Below, piece by piece: positions 17,154 through 25,540 of a stretch of 64,000 nucleotides of DNA. Under the pieces are notes generated by a model that had not been told where the DNA came from, made no database searches, and worked only from the letters and a program-made list of their open reading frames with translations. Both the position numbers and the translations under genes were made by a program. Each line of letters starts with the position of its first letter. Positions within the stretch are counted from its first letter, which is position 1. Source of the DNA: Pseudarthrobacter sp. W1I19. GTDB lineage: Bacteria; Actinomycetota; Actinomycetes; Actinomycetales; Micrococcaceae. Where the stretch lies: the NCBI RefSeq assembly GCF_030817835.1, contig NZ_JAUSZR010000001.1, positions 992,001 through 1,056,000 of the forward strand, in the 5' to 3' direction.

Positions 17154-18899
17154 ATGACTGATACAGCTCTAGCCGGAGCGTCCGCGGACACCGCCGCCCC
17201 GAAGCGCCCGGCCCGCCCGTCCCGACCCGCCGCGAAACCGCACGGGCAGTGGAAAGTGGACGGCAAAACGCCCCTGAACGCCAACGAAACCTGGAAACAG
17301 GAAGACGACGGCCTTAACGTGCGCGAGCGTATCGAGACCATCTACTCCAAAGAGGGCTTCGACGCCATCCCCGGCCAGGACCTGCACGGCCGGTTCCGCT
17401 GGTGGGGCCTCTACACCCAGCGCAAGCCCGGGATCGACGGCGGCAAGACCGCAACCCTTGAGCCGCACGAGCTTGAGGACAAGTACTTTATGCTCCGCGT
17501 GAGGATCGACGGCGGCGCGCTCACCACCGAGCAGCTGCGCGTCATCGGCCAGATCTCGGTGGACTTCGCCCGCGATTCTGCCGACCTCACGGACCGCCAG
17601 AACATCCAGCTGCACTGGATCCGGGTTGAGGACATCCCCGAGATCTGGACCCGCCTTGAAGGTGTTGGCCTGTCCACCACCGAGGCCTGCGGCGACGTTC
17701 CCCGCGTTATCCTGGGCTCGCCCGTTGCCGGCATCGCCAAGGACGAGATCATCGACCCCACGCCCCTGATCGAAGAGCTGGGCGAGCGGTTTATCGGCAA
17801 CCCGCTGCTGTCCAACCTGCCCCGCAAGTACAAGACCGCGATCACCGGCCACCCCAGCCAGGACGTGGTCCACGAGATCAACGACTTCGCCCTCGTAGGC
17901 GTGCGCCACCCCGAGCTGGGCATTGGCTACGACCTCTGGGCCGGCGGCGCGCTGTCCACCAACCCCATGCTCGGCAAGCGCCTGGGTGCATTCGTCAAGC
18001 CCGAGCAGGCCGCGGATGTATGGCTCGGCGTCACCAGCATCTTCCGCGACTACGGCTACCGCCGCATGCGCACCAAGGCGCGCCTGAAGTTCCTGATGGC
18101 CGACTGGGGTCCGGAGAAGTTCCGCCAGATTCTCGAGGACGAATACCTCGGTTACAAGCTGGCCGACGGTCCGGCCGCGCCAAAGCCCACCACCCCCGGC
18201 GACCACATCGGCGTGCACGAGCAGAAGGACGGCAAGTTCTTCATCGGCGCCACCCCGCTGGCCGGCCGCCTGTCCGGTTCCGGACTGGTGAAGCTTGCGG
18301 ACACCCTGGAGGCCCGCGGCTCTTACCGGCTGCGCACCACCCCCCACCAGAAGCTCGTGGTCCTGGACGTCGAGAAGGACCAGGTGGAGCCCCTCGTGGC
18401 CGAGCTGGACGCCCTGGGCCTGTCCGCCCGCCCGTCCGTGTTCCGCCGCGGCACCATTGCCTGCACAGGCATCGAGTACTGCAAACTGGCCATCGTGGAG
18501 ACAAAGCACACGGCCGCCACCGCCGTGGCTGAGCTGGAACGCCGCCTGGGTGACCTCGCCGCCTCCGGCGAACTGCCGCACGCACTGTCCCTGCACATCA
18601 ACGGTTGCCCCAACTCCTGCGCCCGGATCCAGACGGCGGACATCGGCCTTAAGGGCATGATGCTTCCCACGCCCGACGGCGACCCCTCCCCGGGTTTCCA
18701 GGTCCACCTGGGCGGCGGGCTGGCTTCCAACGACCGCGAGGAGGCCGGGCTGGGACGTACCGTCCGCGGCCTCAAGGTGTACGTTGACGACCTGCCCGAC
18801 TACGTGGAGCGCGTAGTCCGCACCTTCGTGGCGCAGCGCGCCGAAGGCCAGACCTTCGCCGAGTGGGCGCACGCAGCAGACGAGGAGGCACTCCAGTGA
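17154..18899 (+). CDS. Ferredoxin-dependent assimilatory sulfite reductase
   Basis: 581 residues, siroheme/[4Fe-4S] enzyme. It reduces sulfite to sulfide with six electrons from ferredoxin. The cluster and siroheme cysteines are visible as CTGIEYC and NGCPNSC. LTDRQNIQLHWI and the TTEACGDVPRVILGSPVAG segment are typical. Context (cysH, cysD, cysN follow; chelatase and cysG nearby) selects sulfite over nitrite. First gene of a four-gene overlapping operon. The first 40 residues are Ala/Pro-rich. Confidence 0.9.
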   Translation: MTDTALAGASADTAAPKRPARPSRPAAKPHGQWKVDGKTPLNANETWKQEDDGLNVRERIETIYSKEGFDAIPGQDLHGRFRWWGLYTQRKPGIDGGKTATLEPHELEDKYFMLRVRIDGGALTTEQLRVIGQISVDFARDSADLTDRQNIQLHWIRVEDIPEIWTRLEGVGLSTTEACGDVPRVILGSPVAGIAKDEIIDPTPLIEELGERFIGNPLLSNLPRKYKTAITGHPSQDVVHEINDFALVGVRHPELGIGYDLWAGGALSTNPMLGKRLGAFVKPEQAADVWLGVTSIFRDYGYRRMRTKARLKFLMADWGPEKFRQILEDEYLGYKLADGPAAPKPTTPGDHIGVHEQKDGKFFIGATPLAGRLSGSGLVKLADTLEARGSYRLRTTPHQKLVVLDVEKDQVEPLVAELDALGLSARPSVFRRGTIACTGIEYCKLAIVETKHTAATAVAELERRLGDLAASGELPHALSLHINGCPNSCARIQTADIGLKGMMLPTPDGDPSPGFQVHLGGGLASNDREEAGLGRTVRGLKVYVDDLPDYVERVVRTFVAQRAEGQTFAEWAHAADEEALQ

Positions 18900-19735
18900 G
18901 TAAGCACGCACTCGGACTGGACCCGGTGGTTGCGCCTGCCGAGGCAGAGGCGACGGTGGTTGAGCTTGTGGAAACCAAGGCTGCCGAAACCCCGGTGGTT
19001 GAGCTTGTCGAAACCAAGGCTGCCGAAACCCCCAAGCTCCGCAGCAAGGAGGAGCTGAAGGCCCTCGCCGAAGCCGGCGCTGCGGAGCTCGGCTGGGACG
19101 CCCCCGCCCGCGATGTCATCGCCTGGGTGGAGCGCAACTTTGAGCTGCCCGCGGTGGCCGTAGCCTGTTCCATGGCCGACGCCGTCCTGCCGGCCCTGGT
19201 CGCGGACCAGCTGCCCGGCGTCGACGTCCTGTTCCTGGAGACCGGCTACCACTTCCCGGAAACCTACGCCACACGCGACGAGGTGGCAGCGAACCTCCGC
19301 GTCAACGTGGTGGACGTGCTCCCCGAGAACACCGTGGAGCAGCAGGACCGGCTCCTGGGCAAGGACCTCTTCGCCCGCGATGCCGCCCAGTGCTGCGCCC
19401 TCCGCAAGGTGGCTCCGCTGCGCCGCACCCTGTCCGGCTACGAGCTCTGGTTCACGGGCGTCCGCCGCGACGAGGCCCCCACCCGCACCAACACCCCGCT
19501 GGTCACCTGGGACGAGGCCAACGGCCTGGTCAAGGTCAACCCGGTGGCCGCGTGGACGTTCGACCAGCTGGTCCAGTACTCGGACGACAACCTCCTGCCC
19601 GTCAACCCGCTGCTTTCCCAGGGTTACCCCTCCATTGGCTGCCAGCCCTGCACCCGCAAGGTGGCGCCCGGCGACGACCCCCGCGCCGGCCGCTGGGCAG
19701 GCACCGACAAGACAGAATGCGGACTACACGTATGA
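18896..19735 (+). CDS. cysH: APS/PAPS reductase with a repeat-derived N-terminus
   Basis: 279 residues. It reduces adenylylsulfate to sulfite. Cysteine pairs QCC and GCQPC, which hold a [4Fe-4S] cluster in APS reductases, and the catalytic C-terminal ECGLHV are present, so APS is the likely substrate. The N-terminus is odd: residues 21-33 and 34-46 are two copies of VVELVETKAAETP, encoded by a 39-bp tandem repeat related to a dispersed palindrome. GTG start overlaps the previous stop; the gene's end overlaps cysD (ATGA). Confidence 0.9.
   Translation: MSKHALGLDPVVAPAEAEATVVELVETKAAETPVVELVETKAAETPKLRSKEELKALAEAGAAELGWDAPARDVIAWVERNFELPAVAVACSMADAVLPALVADQLPGVDVLFLETGYHFPETYATRDEVAANLRVNVVDVLPENTVEQQDRLLGKDLFARDAAQCCALRKVAPLRRTLSGYELWFTGVRRDEAPTRTNTPLVTWDEANGLVKVNPVAAWTFDQLVQYSDDNLLPVNPLLSQGYPSIGCQPCTRKVAPGDDPRAGRWAGTDKTECGLHV
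18955..19032 (+). repeat. Two 39-bp tandem units inside cysH
   Basis: Units 18955-18993 and 18994-19032 differ at single positions (TTGTGGAAA versus TTGTCGAAA). Each begins GGTGGTTGAGCTTGT, the core of the repeat found at 20813, 26285 and 50195. A degenerate copy may lie at 18925. They keep the reading frame. Confidence 0.88.
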
Positions 19736-20796
19736 GCACCCAAACCACCAACGAGGATCTGGAGCTGTCTGTGCTGGAAACTGACGCTACTGAGACGCCG
19801 AATGCCGCCCAGGGAGTGGCTTCGGGCCTGTCGGAGCCGCGCGCTGGACTGATCGAAGATCAGCCGCGCGGCGAAGGGGCGGGGGCGGCATTCGGCGGAT
19901 CAACCCGACTGAGCAGCCTGGACACCCTCGAGTCCGAGGCCATCCACATCATCCGCGAGGTTGTTGCCGAGTTCGAGAAGCCCGCGCTGCTGTTCTCCGG
20001 CGGCAAGGATTCGGTGGTGATGCTCCACCTGGCCACCAAGGCGTTCTGGCCGGGCAAGGTTCCGTTCCCCGTGCTGCACGTGGACACCGGCCACAACTTC
20101 CCCGAGGTCATCGACTTCCGTGACCGGACCGTTGAGCGGCTGGGCCTGAAGCTCGTGGTGGGCTCGGTGCAGGAGTTCATCGACCGCGGCGAATTGGCTG
20201 AGCGTGCCGACGGCACCCGCAACCCGCTGCAGACCGTCCCGCTGCTGGACGCTATCCAGTCCAACAAGTTCGACGCCGTCTTCGGCGGCGGCCGCCGGGA
20301 CGAGGACAAGGCCCGCGCCAAGGAGCGCATCCTGAGCCTGCGCGACGAGTTCGGCCAGTGGGATCCGCGCAACCAGCGCCCCGAGCTCTGGAACCTGTAC
20401 AACGGCCGCCACACTGTGGGCCAGCACGTCCGTGCGTTCCCCATCAGCAACTGGACCGAGCTGGACATCTGGCGCTACATCGAGCGTGAGAACATCGAGC
20501 TGCCCGGCCTGTACTACGCCCACGAGCGCGAGGTCTTCGCCCGCGACGGCATGTGGCGCGCGGTGGGCGAGGTGTCCCAGCCGCTGCCGCACGAGGACGT
20601 CATCACCAAGACCGTCCGCTACCGCACTGTGGGGGACATGTCCTGCACCGGCGCCGTGGAGTCCGACGCGTACACCGTCTCCGACGTGGTGGTTGAAGTT
20701 GCTGCCTCCACCCTCACCGAACGTGGCGCTACCCGGGCAGATGACCGCATCTCCGAGGCCGCGATGGAAGACCGCAAGAAGGACGGGTATTTCTAA
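19732..20796 (+). CDS. cysD: ATP sulfurylase small subunit
   Basis: 354 residues. With CysN it makes APS from sulfate and ATP. The PP-loop SGGKDS is at residues 89-94, after the conserved LESEAIHIIREVVAEFEKPALLF. VLHVDTGHNFPEVIDFRD and GGGRRDEDKARAKERI follow. Compared with the E. coli protein there are about 50 extra N-terminal residues, low-complexity and partly encoded by an imperfect inverted repeat near 19838-19874. Start is ATG 19732, overlapping the cysH stop. Confidence 0.92.
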   Translation: MSTQTTNEDLELSVLETDATETPNAAQGVASGLSEPRAGLIEDQPRGEGAGAAFGGSTRLSSLDTLESEAIHIIREVVAEFEKPALLFSGGKDSVVMLHLATKAFWPGKVPFPVLHVDTGHNFPEVIDFRDRTVERLGLKLVVGSVQEFIDRGELAERADGTRNPLQTVPLLDAIQSNKFDAVFGGGRRDEDKARAKERILSLRDEFGQWDPRNQRPELWNLYNGRHTVGQHVRAFPISNWTELDIWRYIERENIELPGLYYAHEREVFARDGMWRAVGEVSQPLPHEDVITKTVRYRTVGDMSCTGAVESDAYTVSDVVVEVAASTLTERGATRADDRISEAAMEDRKKDGYF

Positions 20797-22205
20797 TGAG
20801 CACGATTTCCGAGATTTCGACAGGCTCAATCAACGAAGGCCTGCCCACCACTCTCTTCCGGTTCGCCACCGCAGGATCGGTCGACGACGGCAAGTCCACG
20901 TTGGTGGGCCGCCTCCTTCACGATTCCAAGGCCATCCTGGCTGACACGCTCGACGCCGTTGCCCGCACCTCAGCGGACCGCGGGTTCGGCGGCGAGAAGG
21001 GCGGCATCGACCTCGCCCTGCTGACGGACGGCCTGCGCGCCGAGCGCGAACAGGGCATCACCATCGACGTCGCCTACCGCTACTTCGCCACGGACCGCCG
21101 CAGCTTCATTCTGGCCGACTGCCCCGGGCACGTCCAGTACACCAAGAACACGGTGACCGGCGCGTCCACGGCGGATGCCGTCGTCGTCCTCATTGACGCC
21201 CGCAAGGGTGTGCTGGAGCAGACCCGCCGGCACCTGTCCGTGCTGCAGCTGCTGCGCGTGGCCCACGTGATCGTGGCTGTGAACAAGATCGACCTGGTGG
21301 ACTTCAGCGAGTCCGTGTTCCGCGAGATCGAAGCCGACGTGCAGCAGGTTGGGCGGGAGCTGGGCCTTGGCTCGGATGGCATCGCCGACCTGCTGGTCAT
21401 CCCGGTGTCCGCGCTCGACGGCGACAACGTGGTGGAGCGCTCCGAGCGGACCCCCTGGTACACCGGCCCCGCGCTGCTCGAGGTGCTCGAAACCCTCCCG
21501 GCTGCTGACGAACTGGAAAGCCACCTGGAGAGCTTCCGCTTCCCGGTGCAGCTGGTTGTCCGGCCACAGGGCGCCCTCGCTCCGGACGCCGTTGCAGCCG
21601 GCCTGGACGTCGAGGCCTACCGTGACTACCGCGCGTACGCCGGCCAGATCACCGAAGGCTCCGTCAAGGTGGGGGACAGGGTCTCAGTACTGACGCCCGG
21701 CCAGGACCCGCGCACCACCACGGTGGTGGGCATCGACTTCGCCGGCGCCTCCCTGGAGGAAGCCGCCGCGCCGCAGTCCGTGGCGATCCGCCTGGCCGAG
21801 GAGTTCGACGTCGCCCGCGGTGACACCATTGCTGCTGCCGGCACCGTCCGCGAAGCCTCGGCCGACCTGTACGCAGCGCTGTGCTGGCTGTCCCCAAAGC
21901 CGCTCCGCGAAGGCCAGAAGGTGCTGGTCAAGCACGGCACCCGCACGGTGCAGGCCCTGGTCCGCAACGTGTCCGGCAAGCTGGATCTGGCGTCCTTCAA
22001 GCTGGAGCCCGCCTCCAACCTTGAGCTGAACGACATCGGCCACGCGCAGCTCCGGCTCGCCGCACCGCTGCCGCTGGAGAACTACCTGCACCACCGCCGC
22101 ACCGGCGCGTTCCTGGTGATCGATCCGTTGGACGGCAACACGCTGGCGGCCGGCCTGGTCAAGGACCACCCGGGCGACCACGAGGACGAGCGCTACAGCA
22201 TCTAG
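20796..22205 (+). CDS. cysN: ATP sulfurylase large subunit (GTPase)
   Basis: 469 residues, EF-Tu-like GTPase. Motifs: G1 AGSVDDGKST, the EREQGITIDVAYRYF switch, G3 DCPGH, G4 NKID. The GTPase domain drives APS formation with CysD. No APS kinase domain is fused at the C-terminus, which agrees with an APS reductase downstream of APS. The first codons (ISEISTGSIN) come from a copy of the dispersed repeat. The start shares one base with the cysD stop (TAATG). Confidence 0.92.
   Translation: MSTISEISTGSINEGLPTTLFRFATAGSVDDGKSTLVGRLLHDSKAILADTLDAVARTSADRGFGGEKGGIDLALLTDGLRAEREQGITIDVAYRYFATDRRSFILADCPGHVQYTKNTVTGASTADAVVVLIDARKGVLEQTRRHLSVLQLLRVAHVIVAVNKIDLVDFSESVFREIEADVQQVGRELGLGSDGIADLLVIPVSALDGDNVVERSERTPWYTGPALLEVLETLPAADELESHLESFRFPVQLVVRPQGALAPDAVAAGLDVEAYRDYRAYAGQITEGSVKVGDRVSVLTPGQDPRTTTVVGIDFAGASLEEAAAPQSVAIRLAEEFDVARGDTIAAAGTVREASADLYAALCWLSPKPLREGQKVLVKHGTRTVQALVRNVSGKLDLASFKLEPASNLELNDIGHAQLRLAAPLPLENYLHHRRTGAFLVIDPLDGNTLAAGLVKDHPGDHEDERYSI
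20813..20832 (-). repeat. Dispersed repeat half-site inside cysN
   Basis: GATTTCGACAGGCTCAATCA is identical to 20 bases of the palindrome in the Ssu-type permease gene (26306-26325). It covers codons 7-12 of cysN. Confidence 0.85.
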
Positions 22206-22217
22206 GTCCGCCACCGA

Positions 22218-22278
22218 AACCGTGGCTTGTTCGTAAAACCTAACCTTCACGGTCCGGTTTTGTGAACAAGCCGCGGTT
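22218..22278 (+). terminator. Long hairpin after cysN, probable terminator
   Basis: Arms of 23 bp (22218-22240 and 22256-22278) with three transition mismatches and a 15-base loop. It begins 13 bases after the stop. The second arm runs into TTTT. Its length and near-perfect symmetry are also compatible with a palindromic mobile repeat. Confidence 0.65.
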
Positions 22279-22468
22279 TTGCCGTTTCCCCGTCAACTGG
22301 GGGCTGCGCCGCCCTCCAGGGTTGACTTGAGCTTCTGGAAGTCCGCATTGCTCCCGGTGTGTTCACCATGGTGCGTCTCCTTCCGGGGAACCGGTTCAAG
22401 GCGGCCTTGGGGACCGGGCGGTAGCCTAAGACTCACGTTAGTCCTCATCCGGCAGTGGGAGGCGGCAC

Positions 22469-23635
22469 ATGGAAACCATCAACAGCAAGCTGCTCAACTG
22501 GGCGTCGATCCTGGATGTCCAGACCCGGGAGCAGGCCGTGATGACGGCGGAGCTGCCCTTCATTTATCCCCACCTGGCCCTCATGCCCGATGCCCACCTG
22601 GGCAAGGGTGCCACCGTGGGCTCGGTGATTCCCACGCTGCACGCGATCATCCCCGCGGCCGTAGGCGTCGACATCGGCTGCGGCATGATCGCCGTCCGGA
22701 CCCAGTACTCGCTGACGGACCTCCCGAAGGACCGCAAAAAGCTCCGTGAAGACATCGAACGTGTCATTCCGCTCTCCGCGGGGCACAACAACAGGACCGT
22801 GCTGCCCAGCGCGGAGCCGCGGATCGCCGAACTGAAGCAGCTCGCTGCCAAATCGGGGTTCAACCCGGCCCAGTATGTGGCCAAATGGGAGCTGCAGCTC
22901 GGGTCTCTGGGCTCGGGCAACCACTTCATCGAAGTCTGCGCCGATGAGACCGACGCCGTCTGGCTGTTCCTGCATTCCGGTTCACGCGGCATCGGCAACA
23001 AAATCGCCCAGCATCACATCGGCGTCGCCCAGCACGTGTCGCGGAAGCACCAGATCCACCTGCCCCACCCGGACCTTGCCTATCTGGACGAGGGCACGCC
23101 GCAGTTCGACCGCTACATGGCAGAGCTGCGCTGGGCCCAGCACTTCGCGCTCCTGAACAGGGAGGAGATGATGGACCGCCTCAGCAGCCAGTTCGGCCGC
23201 TGGGTGGGCGGCCGGGTGCAGGAGCGCGAACGGATTAACTGCCACCACAACTTCACCCAGCAGGAAACCCACTATGGCAGGTCAGTCTGGGTGTCCCGGA
23301 AAGGCGCCATCCAGGCCGGGCCCGGCGATCCCGGACTGATTCCAGGATCCATGGGGACGGCGTCGTATGTGGTGGAAGGCCTGGGCAACCCCGCCTCCCT
23401 GAACTCCTCACCACACGGGGCCGGCCGGGAGTACTCACGCAACGCCGCCCGCAGGACCTTCAGCCTGGACGAGCTGAAGAAGGCCATGCGCGGGATCGAG
23501 TTCCGGGCTTCGGAAGCCTTCATCGACGAAATCCCGGCCGCCTACAAACCCATCGACCAGGTGATGCAGGACGCCGCAGACCTGGTCAAGGTCCGGCACA
23601 AGCTGCGGCAACTGATTAATGTCAAGGGCAACTGA
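22469..23635 (+). CDS. rtcB: RNA 3'-phosphate ligase RtcB
   Basis: 388 residues, full family length. It joins RNA 2',3'-cyclic or 3'-phosphate ends to 5'-OH ends using GTP and Mn. Metal and catalytic motifs: PDAHLGKGATVGSV, VDIGCGMIA, GSGNHFIEV, HSGSRGIG, CHHNF, GSMGTASYVV and the guanylated histidine in SSPHGAGREYSR. No archease or RtcA gene is beside it. GGGAGG precedes the ATG. It sits inside the sulfur block without an obvious link. Confidence 0.93.
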   Translation: METINSKLLNWASILDVQTREQAVMTAELPFIYPHLALMPDAHLGKGATVGSVIPTLHAIIPAAVGVDIGCGMIAVRTQYSLTDLPKDRKKLREDIERVIPLSAGHNNRTVLPSAEPRIAELKQLAAKSGFNPAQYVAKWELQLGSLGSGNHFIEVCADETDAVWLFLHSGSRGIGNKIAQHHIGVAQHVSRKHQIHLPHPDLAYLDEGTPQFDRYMAELRWAQHFALLNREEMMDRLSSQFGRWVGGRVQERERINCHHNFTQQETHYGRSVWVSRKGAIQAGPGDPGLIPGSMGTASYVVEGLGNPASLNSSPHGAGREYSRNAARRTFSLDELKKAMRGIEFRASEAFIDEIPAAYKPIDQVMQDAADLVKVRHKLRQLINVKGN

Positions 23636-23641
23636 AGCCGC

Positions 23642-24052
23642 TCAGCCCCCGTCCGGCTTCCGCTTCAGCGTGGCCTGGAGGAGGTAGGTGGTCTGCCGGC
23701 TGCACTGCTTGATCCGCCGGAGATGGGCCGCGGCCAGCTGGGGCAGCGCTACGGCCGGATCGCTGCCGAGGATGTCATGGCGCAGGGCCTGCTCCAGGTC
23801 CATAACCAGGCCAGCCAGCCGTTCCGCGCCCACCATCTGGCTGGAAGTTTTGAGGCTGAGTACGGCATCCATGGCCCCCGTGACGTCACCGGTGGTCAAT
23901 GCCTGCCGCAGCCTCTCATTCCGTTCGGGGAGCTGCTCGATAAAGTTCTGCACGAACACCTTCCAGACGCCCTCATCGTCCTCGAGTTCATCGCGCAGCC
24001 TCTCCAGCACTGAGGGGTCCAGGAGCGGGGCATAGGCGTCGCCCTCGGTCAC
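23642..24052 (-). CDS. Hpt-like domain protein lacking the phosphoryl-accepting histidine
   Basis: 136 residues, helical. The central VLSLKTSSQMVGAERLAGLVMDLE matches the Hpt helix pattern HxLKGSSxxxGAxxLxxxxxxLE, but the position of the phospho-histidine is leucine (L65) and the next glycine is threonine. It therefore cannot be a normal phosphorelay protein. It might be a structural adaptor. The GTG at 24052 is a tentative start; the frame stays open to 24100. Convergent with rtcB, six bases apart. Confidence 0.6.
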   Translation of the reverse strand: MTEGDAYAPLLDPSVLERLRDELEDDEGVWKVFVQNFIEQLPERNERLRQALTTGDVTGAMDAVLSLKTSSQMVGAERLAGLVMDLEQALRHDILGSDPAVALPQLAAAHLRRIKQCSRQTTYLLQATLKRKPDGG

Positions 24053-24316
24053 AGCAACGCCTCGAGGCCAGTCCCGGCGCCGGGCCCAACCACGTAACAC
24101 TTATGCCTGCACAGCTCGTTACCCATGACCTGCCCCTATAAGTCAATTCGCTTATGAGCCTCCCCAGCAGGACTTTTATGGACGCTACGTGGCAGGGCGC
24201 CGGGAAGCACGAGTAGCGAGTACTCGATTCTTGCGGGCGGGCAACAGCGCAGACCCCAAGTGGTGCAGCGGAATGTGACGCTACATGAACCTTCGTGACC
24301 CCCCGTTTCCGCTTCG

Positions 24317-24351
24317 TTGAACGGGTTTGGGTCACTCCCTATGGTGAAACA
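24317..24351 (+). promoter_or_regulatory. Leaderless promoter of the Ssu/Tau-type ABC operon
   Basis: TTGAAC (24317-24322), 17-base spacer, TATGGT (24340-24345), six bases, then ATG 24352. This is a near-consensus vegetative promoter and decides the start. A TGTGACGC octamer at 24274-24281 and TACATGAAC at 24282-24290 lie just upstream. Confidence 0.7.
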
Positions 24352-25512
24352 ATGACTAGTTCCAAGCCCGGGATGACCCGCATCGTGGCAGGCGAAAGCG
24401 CTGTTCCCCAGCGCAAGCGTGCCATCGAGGCTGCCCTGGCCATCGGGCTGGTGCTGCTGATCGCCCTCGGCGCCGTGGTGGGGTCCACTGTTTCCCGCAA
24501 TACCGAGGCCCAGGCAGTTGAACCCGCTCCGGCCGCAGAACTGAAGCTGGGCTACTTTGGCAACGTCACGCACGCTCCCGCACTGGTCGGCATCAAGCAG
24601 GGTTTCCTGGCCGAAGCCCTGGGCAGCACCGCGCTCAGCACCGAGACGTTTAACGCCGGTCCTGCCGCCATTGAGGCGCTCAATGCCGGTGCCATCGACG
24701 CCGCCTACATCGGCCCCAACCCGGCCATCAACTCCTTCGTCAAGAGCCAGGGGGAGTCCGTCAGGATCGTTGCCGGGGCCGCTGCCGGTGGTGCCCAACT
24801 GGTGGTCAAACCGGAGATCAGCTCGGCTGCGGGCCTCTTGGGCAAGACTTTGGCTTCCCCGCAGCTGGGCGGCACGCAGGATGTTGCCCTGCGCGCCTGG
24901 CTCGCGGACCAGGGGTACAAAACCAACGTGGACGGCAGCGGCGACGTCGCCATCAACCCCACCGAAAACGCGCAGACCCTGAAGCTTTTCCAGGACGGAA
25001 AGCTCGACGGCGCCTGGTTACCTGAGCCGTGGGCGTCCCGTCTGGTGCTCCAGGCCGGAGCGAAGGTGCTGGTGGACGAAAAGGACCTGTGGGACGGCAC
25101 AGGCACCGGCAAGCCCGGCGAATTCCCCACCACCGTCCTGATCGTGAACCAAAAATTCGCGGCCGACCACCCGGACACCGTGAAGGCGCTCCTCGCTGGT
25201 CATGCGAAGTCCGTTGCGTGGCTGAACGAAGCGCCCGCGGCGCAGAAGGCCGCCGTCATCAACTCCGCCCTGCAGGAATCAGCAGGCGCGGCACTGGCGG
25301 ATGACGTCCTTGCGCGGTCCCTGGCCAACATCACCTTCACCCTGGACCCGCTGGCCGGAAGCTACCCCCGGCTGCTGCAGGACGGCGTGGAGGCCGGCAC
25401 CACCAAGCTGGCCAACCTCAACGGACTGTTCGACCTCCGCCCCCTGAACGAGGTCACTGCCGCCACAGGCAGCACCATCAAGATTTCCGCCGCCGGCCTC
25501 GGCCAAAACTGA
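24352..25512 (+). CDS. Sulfonate/nitrate/taurine-type ABC substrate-binding protein
   Basis: 386 residues. The fold is the SsuA/TauA type: ELKLGYFGNVTHAPALVGIKQGFLAEALG, FNAGPAAIEALNAGAIDAAYIGPNPA, then LGKTLASPQLGGTQDVALRAWL. Unlike most actinobacterial binding proteins there is no lipobox; residues 26-47 form a hydrophobic anchor. The location between cysN and cysG suggests an organosulfur or sulfate-related substrate. No SsuD monooxygenase is in the window. Confidence 0.85.
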   Translation: MTSSKPGMTRIVAGESAVPQRKRAIEAALAIGLVLLIALGAVVGSTVSRNTEAQAVEPAPAAELKLGYFGNVTHAPALVGIKQGFLAEALGSTALSTETFNAGPAAIEALNAGAIDAAYIGPNPAINSFVKSQGESVRIVAGAAAGGAQLVVKPEISSAAGLLGKTLASPQLGGTQDVALRAWLADQGYKTNVDGSGDVAINPTENAQTLKLFQDGKLDGAWLPEPWASRLVLQAGAKVLVDEKDLWDGTGTGKPGEFPTTVLIVNQKFAADHPDTVKALLAGHAKSVAWLNEAPAAQKAAVINSALQESAGAALADDVLARSLANITFTLDPLAGSYPRLLQDGVEAGTTKLANLNGLFDLRPLNEVTAATGSTIKISAAGLGQN

Positions 25513-25540
25513 TCCACCCCACCTACCTAAGGACGGCACC

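Noticed and set aside
17154..18899. Nitrite reductase as the function of the siroheme enzyme
   Set aside because: Sequence motifs cannot separate the two, but four overlapping sulfate-assimilation genes and no nitrate genes favour sulfite.
17169..18911. 580-codon minus-strand open frame opposite sulfite reductase
   Set aside because: Sulfite reductase siroheme and cluster motifs are complete on the plus strand.
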